The notes: generated by a model from the sequence alone, not told the origin. A DNA stretch of 44,865 nucleotides from DASQPR01 sp035713725 (GCA_035713725.1 DASTMZ010000139.1:1-44865), one strand, 5' to 3'. Numbered from the stretch's first letter, positions 1 to 8,842 are shown. Program-made: numbers and translations.

Positions 1-1
1 G

Positions 2-709
2 GTCAGCGAGGCGATGGCTGCGACCGGAGCAAATGTCACCGTCATCTTCGTACCGCCGAAGTTCGCCAAGGGCGCCATCATCGAGGCGATCGACGCCGGC
101 ATCGAGCTGGCCATCGTGATCACCGAGGGCATCCCGGTGCACGACTCCACCGCGGCCTGGGCGCACAACGTGGCCTCCGGTAACAAGACTCGCATCGTCG
201 GTCCGAACTGTCCGGGCGTGGCGTCGCCGGGGGTGAGCAACGCCGGCATCATCCCGGCGGACATCACGCCGGCCGGTCGCATCGGCCTCGTGTCCAAGTC
301 TGGGACGCTTACCTACCAACTCATGTACGAGCTGCGGGACATCGGCTTCTCCACGTGTGTCGGCATCGGCGGCGATCCGGTCATCGGCACTACCCACATC
401 GACGCTCTGGAGGCGTTCCAGAACGATCCGGATACCGATGCGATCGTGATGATCGGTGAGATCGGCGGCGACGCCGAGGAGCGGGCAGCCGCGTTCATCA
501 AGGCGAACGTGACCAAGCCGGTGGTCGGCTATATCGCCGGCTTCACTGCACCGGAGGGCAAGACGATGGGCCACGCTGGCGCGATCATCTCCGGTTCGTC
601 GGGCACCGCAGAGGCAAAGAAGGTCGCGCTCGAGGCGGCCGGTGTTCGGGTCGGCACCACGCCGAACGAGACCGCGCAGTTGATGCGCGAGGTCATGCAG
701 GCGCGATAG
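2..709 (+). CDS. sucD: succinate-CoA ligase subunit alpha (5' truncated by window edge)
   Basis: Alpha subunit of succinyl-CoA synthetase. With SucB/SucC it interconverts succinyl-CoA and succinate with nucleotide triphosphate formation in the cytosolic TCA cycle. The reading frame is open from base 2, and about 235 codons are visible of a usual 290-300, so roughly the first 60-70 residues (the CoA-binding Rossmann start) lie outside the window. Visible landmarks are the GPNCPG loop, a GKTMGHAGAII segment carrying the phosphorylated active-site His, and a normal C-terminus. The ATG at 14 is internal, not the start. sucC is expected just upstream. The following DUF6350 gene is the usual actinobacterial neighbour. 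Confidence 0.96.
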   Translation, partial: VSEAMAATGANVTVIFVPPKFAKGAIIEAIDAGIELAIVITEGIPVHDSTAAWAHNVASGNKTRIVGPNCPGVASPGVSNAGIIPADITPAGRIGLVSKSGTLTYQLMYELRDIGFSTCVGIGGDPVIGTTHIDALEAFQNDPDTDAIVMIGEIGGDAEERAAAFIKANVTKPVVGYIAGFTAPEGKTMGHAGAIISGSSGTAEAKKVALEAAGVRVGTTPNETAQLMREVMQAR

Positions 710-781
710 CAGCGCAGATTGCGGCGCGACGGCCGGCCGGTCTACGTGACCGACCGGCCGTCGTTTGGGAGAGTGGGCGCG

Positions 782-2164
782 ATGGCTCCCACCCCGGATC
801 GCCGCGCGCCGCGCGCCTGGCCGCCCGTCGACGTCGCGGGTCGCGCCGGCGCGTCCGCGAGGCGGCGGTCGGCCGGGAGCATCGACGAGACGCAGTGGCC
901 GGCGGCATACGGTGATCGGACCCGCCATGAATCCGGTGCCGCGATCCACCTTCCGTCCCAGCGCGGTTCGGACGCCACCGACGTTCCCCACCACGCGCCG
1001 CTGTCGGTCTTGGCCGTGGTCAACGCGCTCTGGGCGGCGTTGTGGTCGCTGCTGCCGATCATTGCCACCGTCGCTGCGGTCACGCTCGCCGGGCCGCAGC
1101 GTCCGTCGATCGTCGCGCTGATCCGGTACGCGATGGCGGCCTGGCTGGTTGGGCACGGCGTACCGATCCGGGTGGCCGACGAACCGCTCGCGCTCATTCC
1201 ACTCGCGATCGCGCTGCTTGCCGCCTGGCGGTGCGTACGAGCGGGGCGGAACACGGTACGCGCGCTCGGTGCACGCCGCGCCGATTCGGTACGCCCGGCA
1301 ATCGTGGTCGCGATCTCGGTCGCGATTCCGTACGGGCTGTTCGGTTATGCCGCGGCGGTGCTCGCCCGTGGGCCGGGACTCGACGTGTCGACGAATCGGG
1401 CCGGCCTCACGTTCGGCGGGTTCGCCATGGTTGCCGCGTTCCTCGGCGCGTGGCCGGCGAGTGGCTTTGCGCGACGGGTACGCAACCGGCTGCCGTACGC
1501 GCTGCGCCACGGCGTACGAACCGCCCTCGTCGGAGTCATGCTGCTGCTCGCGGCCGGAGCGATGGCGGTCGGCGTGGAGATCGCGGTGGCCGGGGCGACC
1601 GCCACGACGATGCTGCGCGACATGCATCTCGACTTCGCCGGTGACGCCGGCATCGTGGTGGTGTGCCTCGCCTACGCGCCGAACCTCGCGGTGTGGGCGT
1701 CGGCATACCTCACCGGACCTGGGTTCACGCTGACTCAGGTGCTCAATCTGCCGGTGTTCGCCGGCCTGCCGGAGCGCCCGGTCACCGGCGCCGGTCAGGC
1801 ACTGCTCGCGACACCGTTGCTCGCCGGCCTGGTCGCCGGTGTGCTGCTGGCCCGGCGTACCCGTTTCGGCGAACCGGTCCGCGACCGCGACGGACGAACG
1901 AGCCGCGACCGCGACGGACAAGGCCGGCGTGATGCCACCGCGCCGGTCGGTCGCGGCAGCCTCGCCATCGCCGCGGTGGTCTCGGCGCCGGTTGCCGGCC
2001 TCGTGCTCGGACTCGCCGGATACCTCGCGGCCGGCGCGCTCGGTTCCGACGCGCTCGCGAGCATCGGGCAAGTCGGCTGGGACTACGCGATCATCGGCGG
2101 GCTCGGAATCGGGCTCGGCGCGGCGGCCGGCGCGCAAATCGCGGCGGGTGATCGGCGGTTCTGA
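782..2164 (+). CDS. DUF6350 polytopic membrane protein
   Basis: Large integral membrane protein of unknown function. Its place between sucD and purN matches the actinobacterial family to which M. tuberculosis Rv0955 belongs. The first ~75 residues are charged and Arg/Pro rich, and are followed by about nine or ten hydrophobic segments (beginning near VVNALWAALWSLLPI). A short basic, Asp/Arg-rich stretch interrupts the membrane part near residues 360-385. I chose the ATG at 782 because GGGAGAG lies about 8 bases upstream; the open frame extends to a TTG at 719, so a longer N-terminus is possible. It ends 12 bases before purN, suggesting cotranscription. No catalytic motif is recognisable. Confidence 0.8.
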   Translation: MAPTPDRRAPRAWPPVDVAGRAGASARRRSAGSIDETQWPAAYGDRTRHESGAAIHLPSQRGSDATDVPHHAPLSVLAVVNALWAALWSLLPIIATVAAVTLAGPQRPSIVALIRYAMAAWLVGHGVPIRVADEPLALIPLAIALLAAWRCVRAGRNTVRALGARRADSVRPAIVVAISVAIPYGLFGYAAAVLARGPGLDVSTNRAGLTFGGFAMVAAFLGAWPASGFARRVRNRLPYALRHGVRTALVGVMLLLAAGAMAVGVEIAVAGATATTMLRDMHLDFAGDAGIVVVCLAYAPNLAVWASAYLTGPGFTLTQVLNLPVFAGLPERPVTGAGQALLATPLLAGLVAGVLLARRTRFGEPVRDRDGRTSRDRDGQGRRDATAPVGRGSLAIAAVVSAPVAGLVLGLAGYLAAGALGSDALASIGQVGWDYAIIGGLGIGLGAAAGAQIAAGDRRF

Positions 2165-2176
2165 GCAGCCGGTAGG

Positions 2177-2791
2177 GTGGCGAAAGTGACCGCACGGCTC
2201 GTGGTGCTCGTGTCCGGCACCGGCACCAACCTGCAGGCGCTGTTGGACGCGTGCCTCGATCCGTCGTACGGCGCCCAGGTCGTCGCCGTCGGCGCGGATC
2301 GCACCGGCATCGAGGCGTTGACCCGCGCGGAACAGGCGGACGTTCCGACATTCGTACGGTCGGTCAAGGCGTACCCGACGCGCCACGAGTGGGACCGCGC
2401 GCTCACCGACGCCGTCACGCCGTTCCGGCCGGACCTCGTCATCTCGGCCGGCTTTCTCAAGCTCGTCGGCGAGCGGTTCTTGACCGAGTTTGCCAACCGC
2501 TACATCAACACCCACAACGCGTTGCTGCCAAGCTTTCCCGGCATGCACGGGCCGCGGGATGCGTTCGAATACGGCGTCAAGGTCGCCGGCGCGACGTTGT
2601 TCTTTGTGGACGACGGCATCGACAGCGGACCGATCATCGCGCAGGTCGCCGTGCCGGTCGACGACGACGACACCGAGGCAACGCTGACCGAGCGCATCAA
2701 GGAGGCCGAGCGTCGCCAGCTCGTCGACATGGTCGGCCGCATGGTGCGCGACGGCTGGACCATCAACGGACGAAAGGTCACGATCCCATGA
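2177..2791 (+). CDS. purN: phosphoribosylglycinamide formyltransferase 1
   Basis: GAR transformylase. It transfers the formyl group of 10-formyl-THF to GAR, the third step of purine synthesis. It has 204 residues, normal length. The N-terminal VLVSGTGTNLQALLD nucleotide/phosphate loop is present. The catalytic Asn and His are in NTHNALLPSFPG, where the usual Pro after the His is Asn. The catalytic Asp is in GIDSGPIIAQ. The position that is His137 in the E. coli enzyme is Phe here (ATLFFVDD). The GTG start at 2177 is 12 bases after DUF6350; a GTG at 2186 is an alternative. The stop overlaps the purH start (ATGA), so translation is probably coupled. Confidence 0.95.
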   Translation: MAKVTARLVVLVSGTGTNLQALLDACLDPSYGAQVVAVGADRTGIEALTRAEQADVPTFVRSVKAYPTRHEWDRALTDAVTPFRPDLVISAGFLKLVGERFLTEFANRYINTHNALLPSFPGMHGPRDAFEYGVKVAGATLFFVDDGIDSGPIIAQVAVPVDDDDTEATLTERIKEAERRQLVDMVGRMVRDGWTINGRKVTIP

Positions 2792-4425
2792 CTGACGCCC
2801 CGACCACCGGCACCAGCGCGGGCGACGGCGGCGCCCCCACCGGCACCAACGGCGGCGGCGTGCCGAACACCGGCCTGCGGCCAATCAAGCGGGCGCTGAT
2901 CAGCGTCTACGACAAGACTGGCCTCGACGACCTCGTCCACGCACTGGCCGCGGCCGGTGCGCAGATCGTTTCCACCGGTACGACGGCCGCGCACATCGAG
3001 TCGCTGGGCGTTGCGGTGACGCGGGTTGAGGAAGTGACCGGGTTCCCGGAATGCCTCGACGGCCGCGTCAAGACGTTGCACCCGGCCATTCATGCGGGGC
3101 TGCTCGCCGACCTACGCCTCGATAGCCACGCCAAGCAGATCGCGGACCTCGGCATCGCACCGTTCGACCTGTTGGTGAGCAACCTCTATCCGTTCGCCGA
3201 CACGGTCGCGTCCGGCGCCGACCGGGACGAGGTCATCGAGAAGATCGACATCGGCGGTCCGGCTATGGTGCGATCCGCCGCGAAGAATCACGCGAACCTT
3301 GCCGTTGTGACGTCGCCGGCGGCGTACCCGGAAGTCATCAAGGCCGCGGAGGGCGGCGGTTTCACGTTCGCGCAGCGTCGTGCGCTTGCCGCGCGCGCGT
3401 TCGCAGACATCGCGGTCTATGACATCGCGATCGGCAACTGGTTCTCCGTGCAGGAGGTGCTCGACGCCGACGTGCGGTGGCCGGCGTGGGGCGGCCTTTC
3501 GACGGCGCTCGGCACCGTGCTGCGCTACGGCGAGAATCCGCACCAGCTCGCGGCGCTCTACGTCGACGTGACTCGCCCGCCCGGCCTCGCACAGGCGACC
3601 CAGTTGCAGGGCAAGGAGATGTCCTACAACAACTACATCGACGCCGACGCGGCTTGGCGCAGTGCCAACGACTTCGCCCCGCCGTGCGTCGCGATCATCA
3701 AGCACCAGAACCCATGCGGCATTGCCGTCGGCGCCGATGTCGCCGAAGCGCACCGCAAGGCGCATGCGTGCGATCCGCAATCCGCCTACGGCGGCATCAT
3801 CGCCGTCAACCGCGCCGTGACAGCGGCGATGGCGGCCCAACTCAAGGGTGTCTTCACCGAGGTCATCGTGGCGCCGAGCTATGACGACGACGCGCTCGAA
3901 CTGCTGGCGAAGAAGAAGGATCTGCGAGTGCTGGTCGCGCCCACGTGGACGGCGGAGCACATCGAGACACGCCAGATCGGCGGTGGGCTGCTCGTCCAGG
4001 TATCCGACCGGGTCGACGCACCGGGCGACGACCCGTCGACGTGGACGCTTGCCACCGGATCGCCGGTCGACGCGGCGACGTTGCAGGACCTGGCTTTCGC
4101 GTGGCGCGCCATTCGCTCGGTCAAGTCGAACGCGATCCTGCTCGCTCGCGACGGCGCGACCGTCGGCATCGGCATGGGACAGGTCAATCGCGTCGACGCG
4201 GCTCGGCTCGCGGTGTCACGCGCCGGTGCGGAGCGCGTGACCGGTGCGGTCGGCGCCTCGGACGCGTACTTCCCGTTCCCGGACGCCCTCGAGGTCCTGA
4301 TCCAGGCAGGCGTCAGGGCCGTGGTCGAGCCGGGTGGCTCGATCCACGACCCTGAGGTGATCGCGGCCGCCGAGGCCGCGGGAATCACGCTGTATTTAAC
4401 GGGTACGCGCCACTTCTTCCACTGA
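2788..4425 (+). CDS. purH: bifunctional AICAR formyltransferase / IMP cyclohydrolase
   Basis: Catalyses the last two steps of IMP synthesis, formylating AICAR with 10-formyl-THF and closing the ring. It has 545 residues. An N-terminal MGS-like cyclohydrolase domain starts at about residue 33 (ALISVYDKTG, DGRVKTLHP) and is followed by the AICARFT domain with RYGENPHQ, GKEMSYNNYIDAD, the catalytic Lys-His pair in IKHQNPCG, and SDAYFPFPD near the end. The first ~30 residues are a Gly/Thr/Pro-rich low-complexity extension. The start overlaps the purN stop by four bases, which fixes the ATG at 2788. The gene runs convergently into the DUF805 gene with only about 20 bases between them. Confidence 0.97.
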   Translation: MTDAPTTGTSAGDGGAPTGTNGGGVPNTGLRPIKRALISVYDKTGLDDLVHALAAAGAQIVSTGTTAAHIESLGVAVTRVEEVTGFPECLDGRVKTLHPAIHAGLLADLRLDSHAKQIADLGIAPFDLLVSNLYPFADTVASGADRDEVIEKIDIGGPAMVRSAAKNHANLAVVTSPAAYPEVIKAAEGGGFTFAQRRALAARAFADIAVYDIAIGNWFSVQEVLDADVRWPAWGGLSTALGTVLRYGENPHQLAALYVDVTRPPGLAQATQLQGKEMSYNNYIDADAAWRSANDFAPPCVAIIKHQNPCGIAVGADVAEAHRKAHACDPQSAYGGIIAVNRAVTAAMAAQLKGVFTEVIVAPSYDDDALELLAKKKDLRVLVAPTWTAEHIETRQIGGGLLVQVSDRVDAPGDDPSTWTLATGSPVDAATLQDLAFAWRAIRSVKSNAILLARDGATVGIGMGQVNRVDAARLAVSRAGAERVTGAVGASDAYFPFPDALEVLIQAGVRAVVEPGGSIHDPEVIAAAEAAGITLYLTGTRHFFH

Positions 4426-4433
4426 CGCGCACC

Positions 4434-4447
4434 GGCGGTGGGCCGCC
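4434..4447. terminator. short hairpin between convergent purH and DUF805 genes
   Basis: GGCGG (4434-4438) and CCGCC (4443-4447) form a 5-bp stem with a 4-base loop. It lies just after the purH stop and touches the stop codon of the opposing DUF805 gene. There is no T-run on either side, so intrinsic termination is only a guess from position. Confidence 0.25.
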
Positions 4448-5019
4448 TACTGGCCGGGGTAGGGCGGCTGACCCTGTTGTTGCGGGTACCCCTGTTGTGG
4501 CGGGTATCCCTGTTGCGGTGGGTATCCCTGTTGCGGTGGGTATCCCTGCTGAGGCGGGTACGGCGATGCCTGCGGTGGGTACGCCGGCGGCGCCTGCTGG
4601 TAGCCCGGCGGCGGGTACGTGCCCGGCATCTGCGCGTACTGGTTCTGTTGCCAGGCGAGTGCGTTGGGGTCCTTCGGATCCGGCCCGTACTGGTTCGGTC
4701 CGACGGTGCCCGGCAGGCACGTCAGCACGAGCAGCCAGATGCCGCCGACGAACGGCACGAACACGATCAGCAGCCACAGTCCGCTCTTGTCCTGGTCGTG
4801 CATGCGGCGCACGGCGACCGCGAGGCCGGGGACTATCGTCGCGATCGCGTAGAGGAAGTAGAGCACCAGGAAGAGGATGCCGATCTTCGGCGCGAACGCT
4901 AGGACGAGCAGCACCGCGAAGATGATGAATTGGAACAGTGCATACATCCAGTACTCGGTCCGGCGCGCCCGGCCGTCGAAGCCCACATAGTTCTTAAGAC
5001 AAGCTAGCCACCACTGCAT
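4447..5019 (-). CDS. DUF805 membrane protein with repeated Tyr-Pro-Pro-Gln-Gln tail
   Basis: Small integral membrane protein of the DUF805 family, function unknown. Residues 1-115 carry the family signature (WWLACLKNYVGFDGRARRTEYW, then hydrophobic helices and VRRMHDQDKSG). From about residue 130 the protein becomes a Pro/Gln/Tyr/Gly-rich tail with near-perfect YPPQQG units encoded by 18-bp DNA repeats. The ATG at 5019 is preceded by a strong GGAGGGA ribosome site, so the start is secure. It is divergent from folD with a 173-bp gap and convergent with purH. The tail looks intrinsically disordered, and its copy number may vary between strains (inference). Confidence 0.88.
   Translation of the reverse strand: MQWWLACLKNYVGFDGRARRTEYWMYALFQFIIFAVLLVLAFAPKIGILFLVLYFLYAIATIVPGLAVAVRRMHDQDKSGLWLLIVFVPFVGGIWLLVLTCLPGTVGPNQYGPDPKDPNALAWQQNQYAQMPGTYPPPGYQQAPPAYPPQASPYPPQQGYPPQQGYPPQQGYPPQQGYPQQQGQPPYPGQ
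4473..4562. repeat. five 18-bp tandem units inside the DUF805 gene
   Basis: Units begin at 4473, 4491, 4509, 4527 and 4545. The third and fourth are identical (CCTGTTGCGGTGGGTATC as read on the plus strand). They keep the reading frame and encode the YPPQQG-type repeats of the protein tail, so length change by slippage would add or remove six residues at a time. Confidence 0.9.
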
Positions 5020-5192
5020 GTGCTGTCCCTCCGAGGATCATGAGTCGCACGTCGAGCGGATTGACCGTAGGTGTTGCACCACGGCACGTCAATTCCCGCC
5101 GACCCTTATCGCGACACGGTGTCGCGATGTGGACAGCGGTTCGGAGCTCCCGATCGGATCGTGCCCCCGGCTGTGTGGAAGGATCTGGATAC

Positions 5193-6059
5193 GTGACCGC
5201 GACGATTCTCGACGGCAGGGCGACGCTCGCCGCGATCAAGGACGAGTTGCGCCTACGCATCAAGGCACTCGCCGACCGCGGCGTGGTCCCCGGCCTCGGC
5301 ACGATCTTGGTCGGCGACGACCCCGGCTCGCGTGCGTACGTGGCGGGCAAGCATCGCGACTGCGCCGAGCTCGGCATCGCATCCGTACGGCAGGACCTGC
5401 CCGCCACCGCCACACAGGCGCAAGTGCTCGACGCGGTCGCCGAGCTGAACGCCGACCAGGCATGCACCGGTTACATCGTGCAGCTGCCGCTGCCTAAGGG
5501 CCTTGACGAATTCGCCGTGCTCGAAGCCGTTGATCCGGCGAAGGACGCGGACGGGCTGCACCCGGTCAATCTAGGCCGCCTTGTGCTCGGCAAGCCGGCG
5601 CCGCTGCCGTGTACGCCCCGCGGGATCGTCGAGTTGCTACGACGCTACGACGTGCCGATTGCTGGCGCCGACGTGACCGTGATCGGTCGTGGTACGACGG
5701 TCGGCCGGCCGTTGGGGCTGCTGCTCACGCGACGCAGTGAGAATGCGACGGTGACGTTGTGCCACACCGGGACTCGTGACCTGGCGGCACACGTACGCGC
5801 CGCGGACATCGTGGTGGCCGCCGCCGGCGTACCCGGTCTCGTCACGACGGAGATGGTGAAGCCGGGCGCCGCGGTTCTCGACGTCGGCATCTCGCGGGTG
5901 ACACTGCCGGACGGCAAGGCGAGACTGGCCGGCGATGTCGAGCCCGACGTACGGGAGGTGGCCGGTTACCTCGCTCCGATGCCGGGCGGTGTCGGTCTGA
6001 TGACACGAGCGATGCTGCTCACCAACGTCGTCGAGCTTGCCGAGTCCGCCGCCGCGTGA
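5193..6059 (+). CDS. folD: methylenetetrahydrofolate dehydrogenase / methenyltetrahydrofolate cyclohydrolase
   Basis: Bifunctional one-carbon enzyme. It oxidises 5,10-methylene-THF with NADP and hydrolyses methenyl-THF to 10-formyl-THF, the cofactor used by PurN and PurH upstream. It has 288 residues, normal for the family. The catalytic Tyr49 and Lys53 are in SRAYVAGKH. YIVQLPLPKG, the PCTPRG substrate loop, and the NADP-binding segment VIGRGTTVGRPLGLLL are present. The open frame extends further upstream, but the GTG at 5193 is preceded by GGAAGGAT and gives the conserved N-terminus TATILDGRAT. No convincing promoter was found in the 173-bp gap. mdh follows after 133 bases. Confidence 0.96.
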   Translation: MTATILDGRATLAAIKDELRLRIKALADRGVVPGLGTILVGDDPGSRAYVAGKHRDCAELGIASVRQDLPATATQAQVLDAVAELNADQACTGYIVQLPLPKGLDEFAVLEAVDPAKDADGLHPVNLGRLVLGKPAPLPCTPRGIVELLRRYDVPIAGADVTVIGRGTTVGRPLGLLLTRRSENATVTLCHTGTRDLAAHVRAADIVVAAAGVPGLVTTEMVKPGAAVLDVGISRVTLPDGKARLAGDVEPDVREVAGYLAPMPGGVGLMTRAMLLTNVVELAESAAA

Positions 6060-6192
6060 TCTGTCCGCCCGGATCTCGGTGTGAAAGTGCCGTCCTGGCA
6101 ACCGAAACGCACCTAGATTCGAGCATGACCGTGGCGAGCGATAGCGTGTGGACATTGAACGACAATCGATGACCTTGGGAGATGCGAAACCG

Positions 6193-7143
6193 ATGGGCAA
6201 GAAGGTAACTGTCGTCGGCGCCGGTTTCTACGGAACCACGACCGCGCAGCGCTTGGCCGAGTACGACGTCTTCGAGACCGTCGTGCTGACCGACATCATC
6301 GACGGCAAGCCGGCCGGTGTGGCGCTGGACCTGAACCAGTCGCGTCCGATCGAGGGATTCGAGACGAGGGTCGTCGGCGTGACCACCGGACCGAACGGCG
6401 AGGGGTACGAAGCGATCGACGGTTCCGACGTCGTAGTGATCACCGCCGGGCTGCCACGCAAGCCGGGCATGAGCCGGATGGACCTGCTCGACACGAACGC
6501 CAAGATCGTCCGCCAGGTTGCCGAGAACATCGCGAAGTACGCTCCCAACGCCGTGGTCATCGTGGTGTCCAACCCGCTCGACGAGATGACCGCGCTCACG
6601 CAGATCGCGACCGGGTTCCCGCGTAACCGCGTCCTTGGCCAGGCCGGTGTGCTGGACACCGCACGCTTCACGAACTTCGTCGCCGAGGAACTTGGCGTAC
6701 CGGTCCGCAGCGTCAAGACGCTCACGCTCGGCTCGCACGGCGACACCATGGTGCCCGTACCGTCGCACTGCAGCGTCGACGGAAAACCGCTCACCGAGGT
6801 GATGGCGCCAGAGAAGATCGAGGAGCTGGTCGTCCGGACCCGCAACGGTGGCGCCGAGGTTGTCGCGCTGCTGAAGACGGGTTCCGCGTATTACGCGCCG
6901 TCAGCGGCCGCGGCCCGCATGGCACGCGCCGTTGCGCAGGATTCCGGCGAGGTCATCCCGGCGTGCGCCTGGGTCGACGGCGAGTTCGGCATCTCGGGTG
7001 TTTACCTCGGCGTGCTCGCCGAGCTTGGTGCCACCGGCGTGCGCCGCGTCGTCGAGACCAAATTGACCGACAGCGAGCTAGCCGCGCTCAAGGAGGCCGC
7101 CGAGGCGGTGCGAGCCAAGCAAGGCGACGTCGCCACGATGTAG
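6193..7143 (+). CDS. mdh: malate dehydrogenase (lactate dehydrogenase-like type)
   Basis: NAD-dependent oxidation of malate to oxaloacetate in the TCA cycle. It has 316 residues. The Rossmann motif is GAGFYGTT, and the acidic residue that selects NAD is in VVLTDIIDG. Substrate-binding arginines lie in GLPRKPGMSRMD and LDTARF, the NAD-site Asn in VVSNPLDEMT, and the catalytic His in GSHGDTMVP. I chose the ATG at 6193 (GGGAG about 10 bases upstream), although the frame is open to a GTG at 6148. The stop codon falls inside an 18-bp direct repeat. Lactate dehydrogenase is the alternative, but the Arg at the substrate-specificity loop and the neighbouring icd favour malate. Confidence 0.93.
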   Translation: MGKKVTVVGAGFYGTTTAQRLAEYDVFETVVLTDIIDGKPAGVALDLNQSRPIEGFETRVVGVTTGPNGEGYEAIDGSDVVVITAGLPRKPGMSRMDLLDTNAKIVRQVAENIAKYAPNAVVIVVSNPLDEMTALTQIATGFPRNRVLGQAGVLDTARFTNFVAEELGVPVRSVKTLTLGSHGDTMVPVPSHCSVDGKPLTEVMAPEKIEELVVRTRNGGAEVVALLKTGSAYYAPSAAAARMARAVAQDSGEVIPACAWVDGEFGISGVYLGVLAELGATGVRRVVETKLTDSELAALKEAAEAVRAKQGDVATM

Positions 7144-7168
7144 TCGTGCGGTCGCCACGATGTAGTCG
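7129..7168. repeat. 18-bp direct repeat spanning the mdh stop codon
   Basis: GTCGCCACGATGTAGTCG occurs at 7129-7146 and again at 7151-7168, period 22. The first copy contains the mdh TAG stop (7141-7143); the second copy lies wholly in the spacer. It looks like a local duplication of the gene's last codons. Confidence 0.9.
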
Positions 7169-7299
7169 GGCGAGCGTCGTGGTCGCCGCCTCCGTGAGCT
7201 GTGGCGGGGATCGATCGAGTCGCGGCTGATGTCCGGCTGTGTGCGGCAGCCCAACGGTGCGCCGAGGTCCAACTGTGCGCTGCGCCACCGACCCTGGGT

Positions 7300-7328
7300 G
7301 TGACGCGCCGCTCGCAATACCGTACGCT
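7300..7328 (+). promoter_or_regulatory. possible housekeeping sigma promoter for icd
   Basis: GTGACG at 7300-7305, a 17-base spacer, then TACGCT at 7323-7328. The ATG of icd is 40 bases further. The -35 box keeps only the TGAC core, so this is a plausible but unproven match. Confidence 0.3.
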
Positions 7329-7368
7329 CGTACTGCTTGACGTGGATCGGGAAGGAGCGCCAGCGACC

Positions 7369-8586
7369 ATGGCGAAGATCAAGGTTACGAACCCCGTTGT
7401 CGAACTCGACGGCGACGAGATGACGCGGATCATCTGGAAGCAGATCCGCGAGCAGCTGGTGCTGCCCTACGTCGACGTGGACCTCGAGTATTACGACCTC
7501 GGCATCGAGCATCGCGACGCCACTGACGACCAGGTGACGGTCGACGCCGCGCACGCGATCAAGCGCCACGGCGTGGGCGTCAAGTGCGCCACCATCACTC
7601 CGGACGAGGCGCGCCTGGCCGAGTTCGGGCTCAAGCGCATGTACCGGTCGCCCAACGGCACGATCCGCAACATCCTCGGCGGTGTCATCTTCCGCGAGCC
7701 GATCGTCATGTCCAACGTGCCGCGTCTCGTGCCAGCGTGGACCAAGCCCATCGTCATCGGTCGTCACGCGCACGGCGACCAGTACAAGGCGACCGACTTC
7801 GTGGTGCCCGGTCCCGGTACGGTCACCATCACGTACCAGCCGACCGATGGTGGCGAGCCGATGCAGTTCACGGTCGCCGAGTTCACGGGCGGCGGCGTCG
7901 CGATGGCGATGTACAACTACGACGACTCGATCCGTGACTTCGCCCGAGCCTCGTTCCGCTACGGCCTCGACCGCCACTACCCGGTCTACCTGTCCACGAA
8001 GAACACCATCCTCAAGGCGTACGACGGTCGGTTCAAGGATCTGTTCGCCGAGGTGTTCGAGGCGGAGTTCGCGGCCGAGTTCGCCGCCGCCGGTCTGACC
8101 TACGAACACCGGCTCATCGACGACATGGTGGCCGCGGCGCTCAAGTGGGAGGGCGGCTTCGTGTGGGCCGCCAAGAACTACGACGGCGACGTGCAGTCCG
8201 ACACGGTGGCGCAGGGCTTCGGCTCGCTCGGCTTGATGACCTCGGTGCTGATGACTCCGGACGGGCGCACGTGCGAGGCGGAGGCCGCGCACGGCACCGT
8301 GACGCGGCATTACCGCCAGTGGCAGCGCGGCGAGAAGACGTCGACGAACCCGATCGCGTCGATCTTCGCGTGGACGCGTGGTCTCGCGCACCGCGGCAAG
8401 CTTGACGGGACGCCGGACGTGACGGTGTTCGCCGACACTCTCGAACGCGTCTGCGTGGAAACCGTCGAGGGCGGTCAGATGACGAAGGACCTCGCGCTGC
8501 TCATCTCGGCGGACACGCCGTGGCTGTCCACCGACGAGTTCATGAACGCGTTGTCGGACCGGCTGGCGGCCAAGGTCGCTGCCTGA
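7369..8586 (+). CDS. icd: NADP-dependent isocitrate dehydrogenase
   Basis: Converts isocitrate to 2-oxoglutarate with NADPH formation. It has 405 residues and is the homodimeric type related to eukaryotic IDH, not the E. coli type. Signatures are the isocitrate-binding SPNGTIRNILGG with its following Arg, the C-terminal LIDDMVAAALK, DVQSDTVAQGFGSLGLM with metal-binding aspartates, and the NADP-binding AEAAHGTVTRHYR. The open frame reaches 7201, but the ATG at 7369 gives the family N-terminus (KIKVTNPVVELDGDEMTR) and has GGAAGGA about 12 bases upstream. It is preceded by a 225-bp spacer, so it may have its own promoter. Confidence 0.97.
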   Translation: MAKIKVTNPVVELDGDEMTRIIWKQIREQLVLPYVDVDLEYYDLGIEHRDATDDQVTVDAAHAIKRHGVGVKCATITPDEARLAEFGLKRMYRSPNGTIRNILGGVIFREPIVMSNVPRLVPAWTKPIVIGRHAHGDQYKATDFVVPGPGTVTITYQPTDGGEPMQFTVAEFTGGGVAMAMYNYDDSIRDFARASFRYGLDRHYPVYLSTKNTILKAYDGRFKDLFAEVFEAEFAAEFAAAGLTYEHRLIDDMVAAALKWEGGFVWAAKNYDGDVQSDTVAQGFGSLGLMTSVLMTPDGRTCEAEAAHGTVTRHYRQWQRGEKTSTNPIASIFAWTRGLAHRGKLDGTPDVTVFADTLERVCVETVEGGQMTKDLALLISADTPWLSTDEFMNALSDRLAAKVAA

Positions 8587-8648
8587 AGTCCGTGGTGGAT
8601 GGGGTCCGTTGGGCGTCCGGGTACCAGTTCTCGCGGTGGCGATCGTGA

Positions 8649-8678
8649 ATCATCACAAGATGATGGCCCGATATCGGG
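8649..8678. promoter_or_regulatory. two adjacent palindromes
   Basis: ATCATC (8649-8654), loop ACAA, GATGAT (8659-8664), followed two bases later by the perfect 12-bp palindrome CCCGATATCGGG (8667-8678). A further GTGA/TCAC pair (8645-8656) overlaps the first. The patch is more AT-rich than its surroundings. It could be a protein-binding site or an RNA structure in the icd 3' region. Confidence 0.4.
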
Positions 8679-8842
8679 ATTTGTCCGTCACGTACCAAGG
8701 CACTGCGTCGTTGATACCAACGTGATCGCGGCAACGTGGTCACGGCACCGGCCCGGGTCTCCCGACAACCTGGTGGGTCACCGCCAGCGCCTTGCTCCGG
8801 CCGGCTGAACACCGCCATGGGGTCATCCCCAGCGTCCCTCCC

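Noticed and set aside
7078..8391. 437-codon open frame antisense to icd
   Set aside because: No recognisable motif; explained by the codon pattern of icd.
8599..8808. Possible PIN-domain (VapC-like) remnant from the string VVDTNVIA
   Set aside because: Only about eight residues match the start of a PIN domain. The flanking sequence has no further PIN motifs and no antitoxin is adjacent, so chance cannot be excluded.
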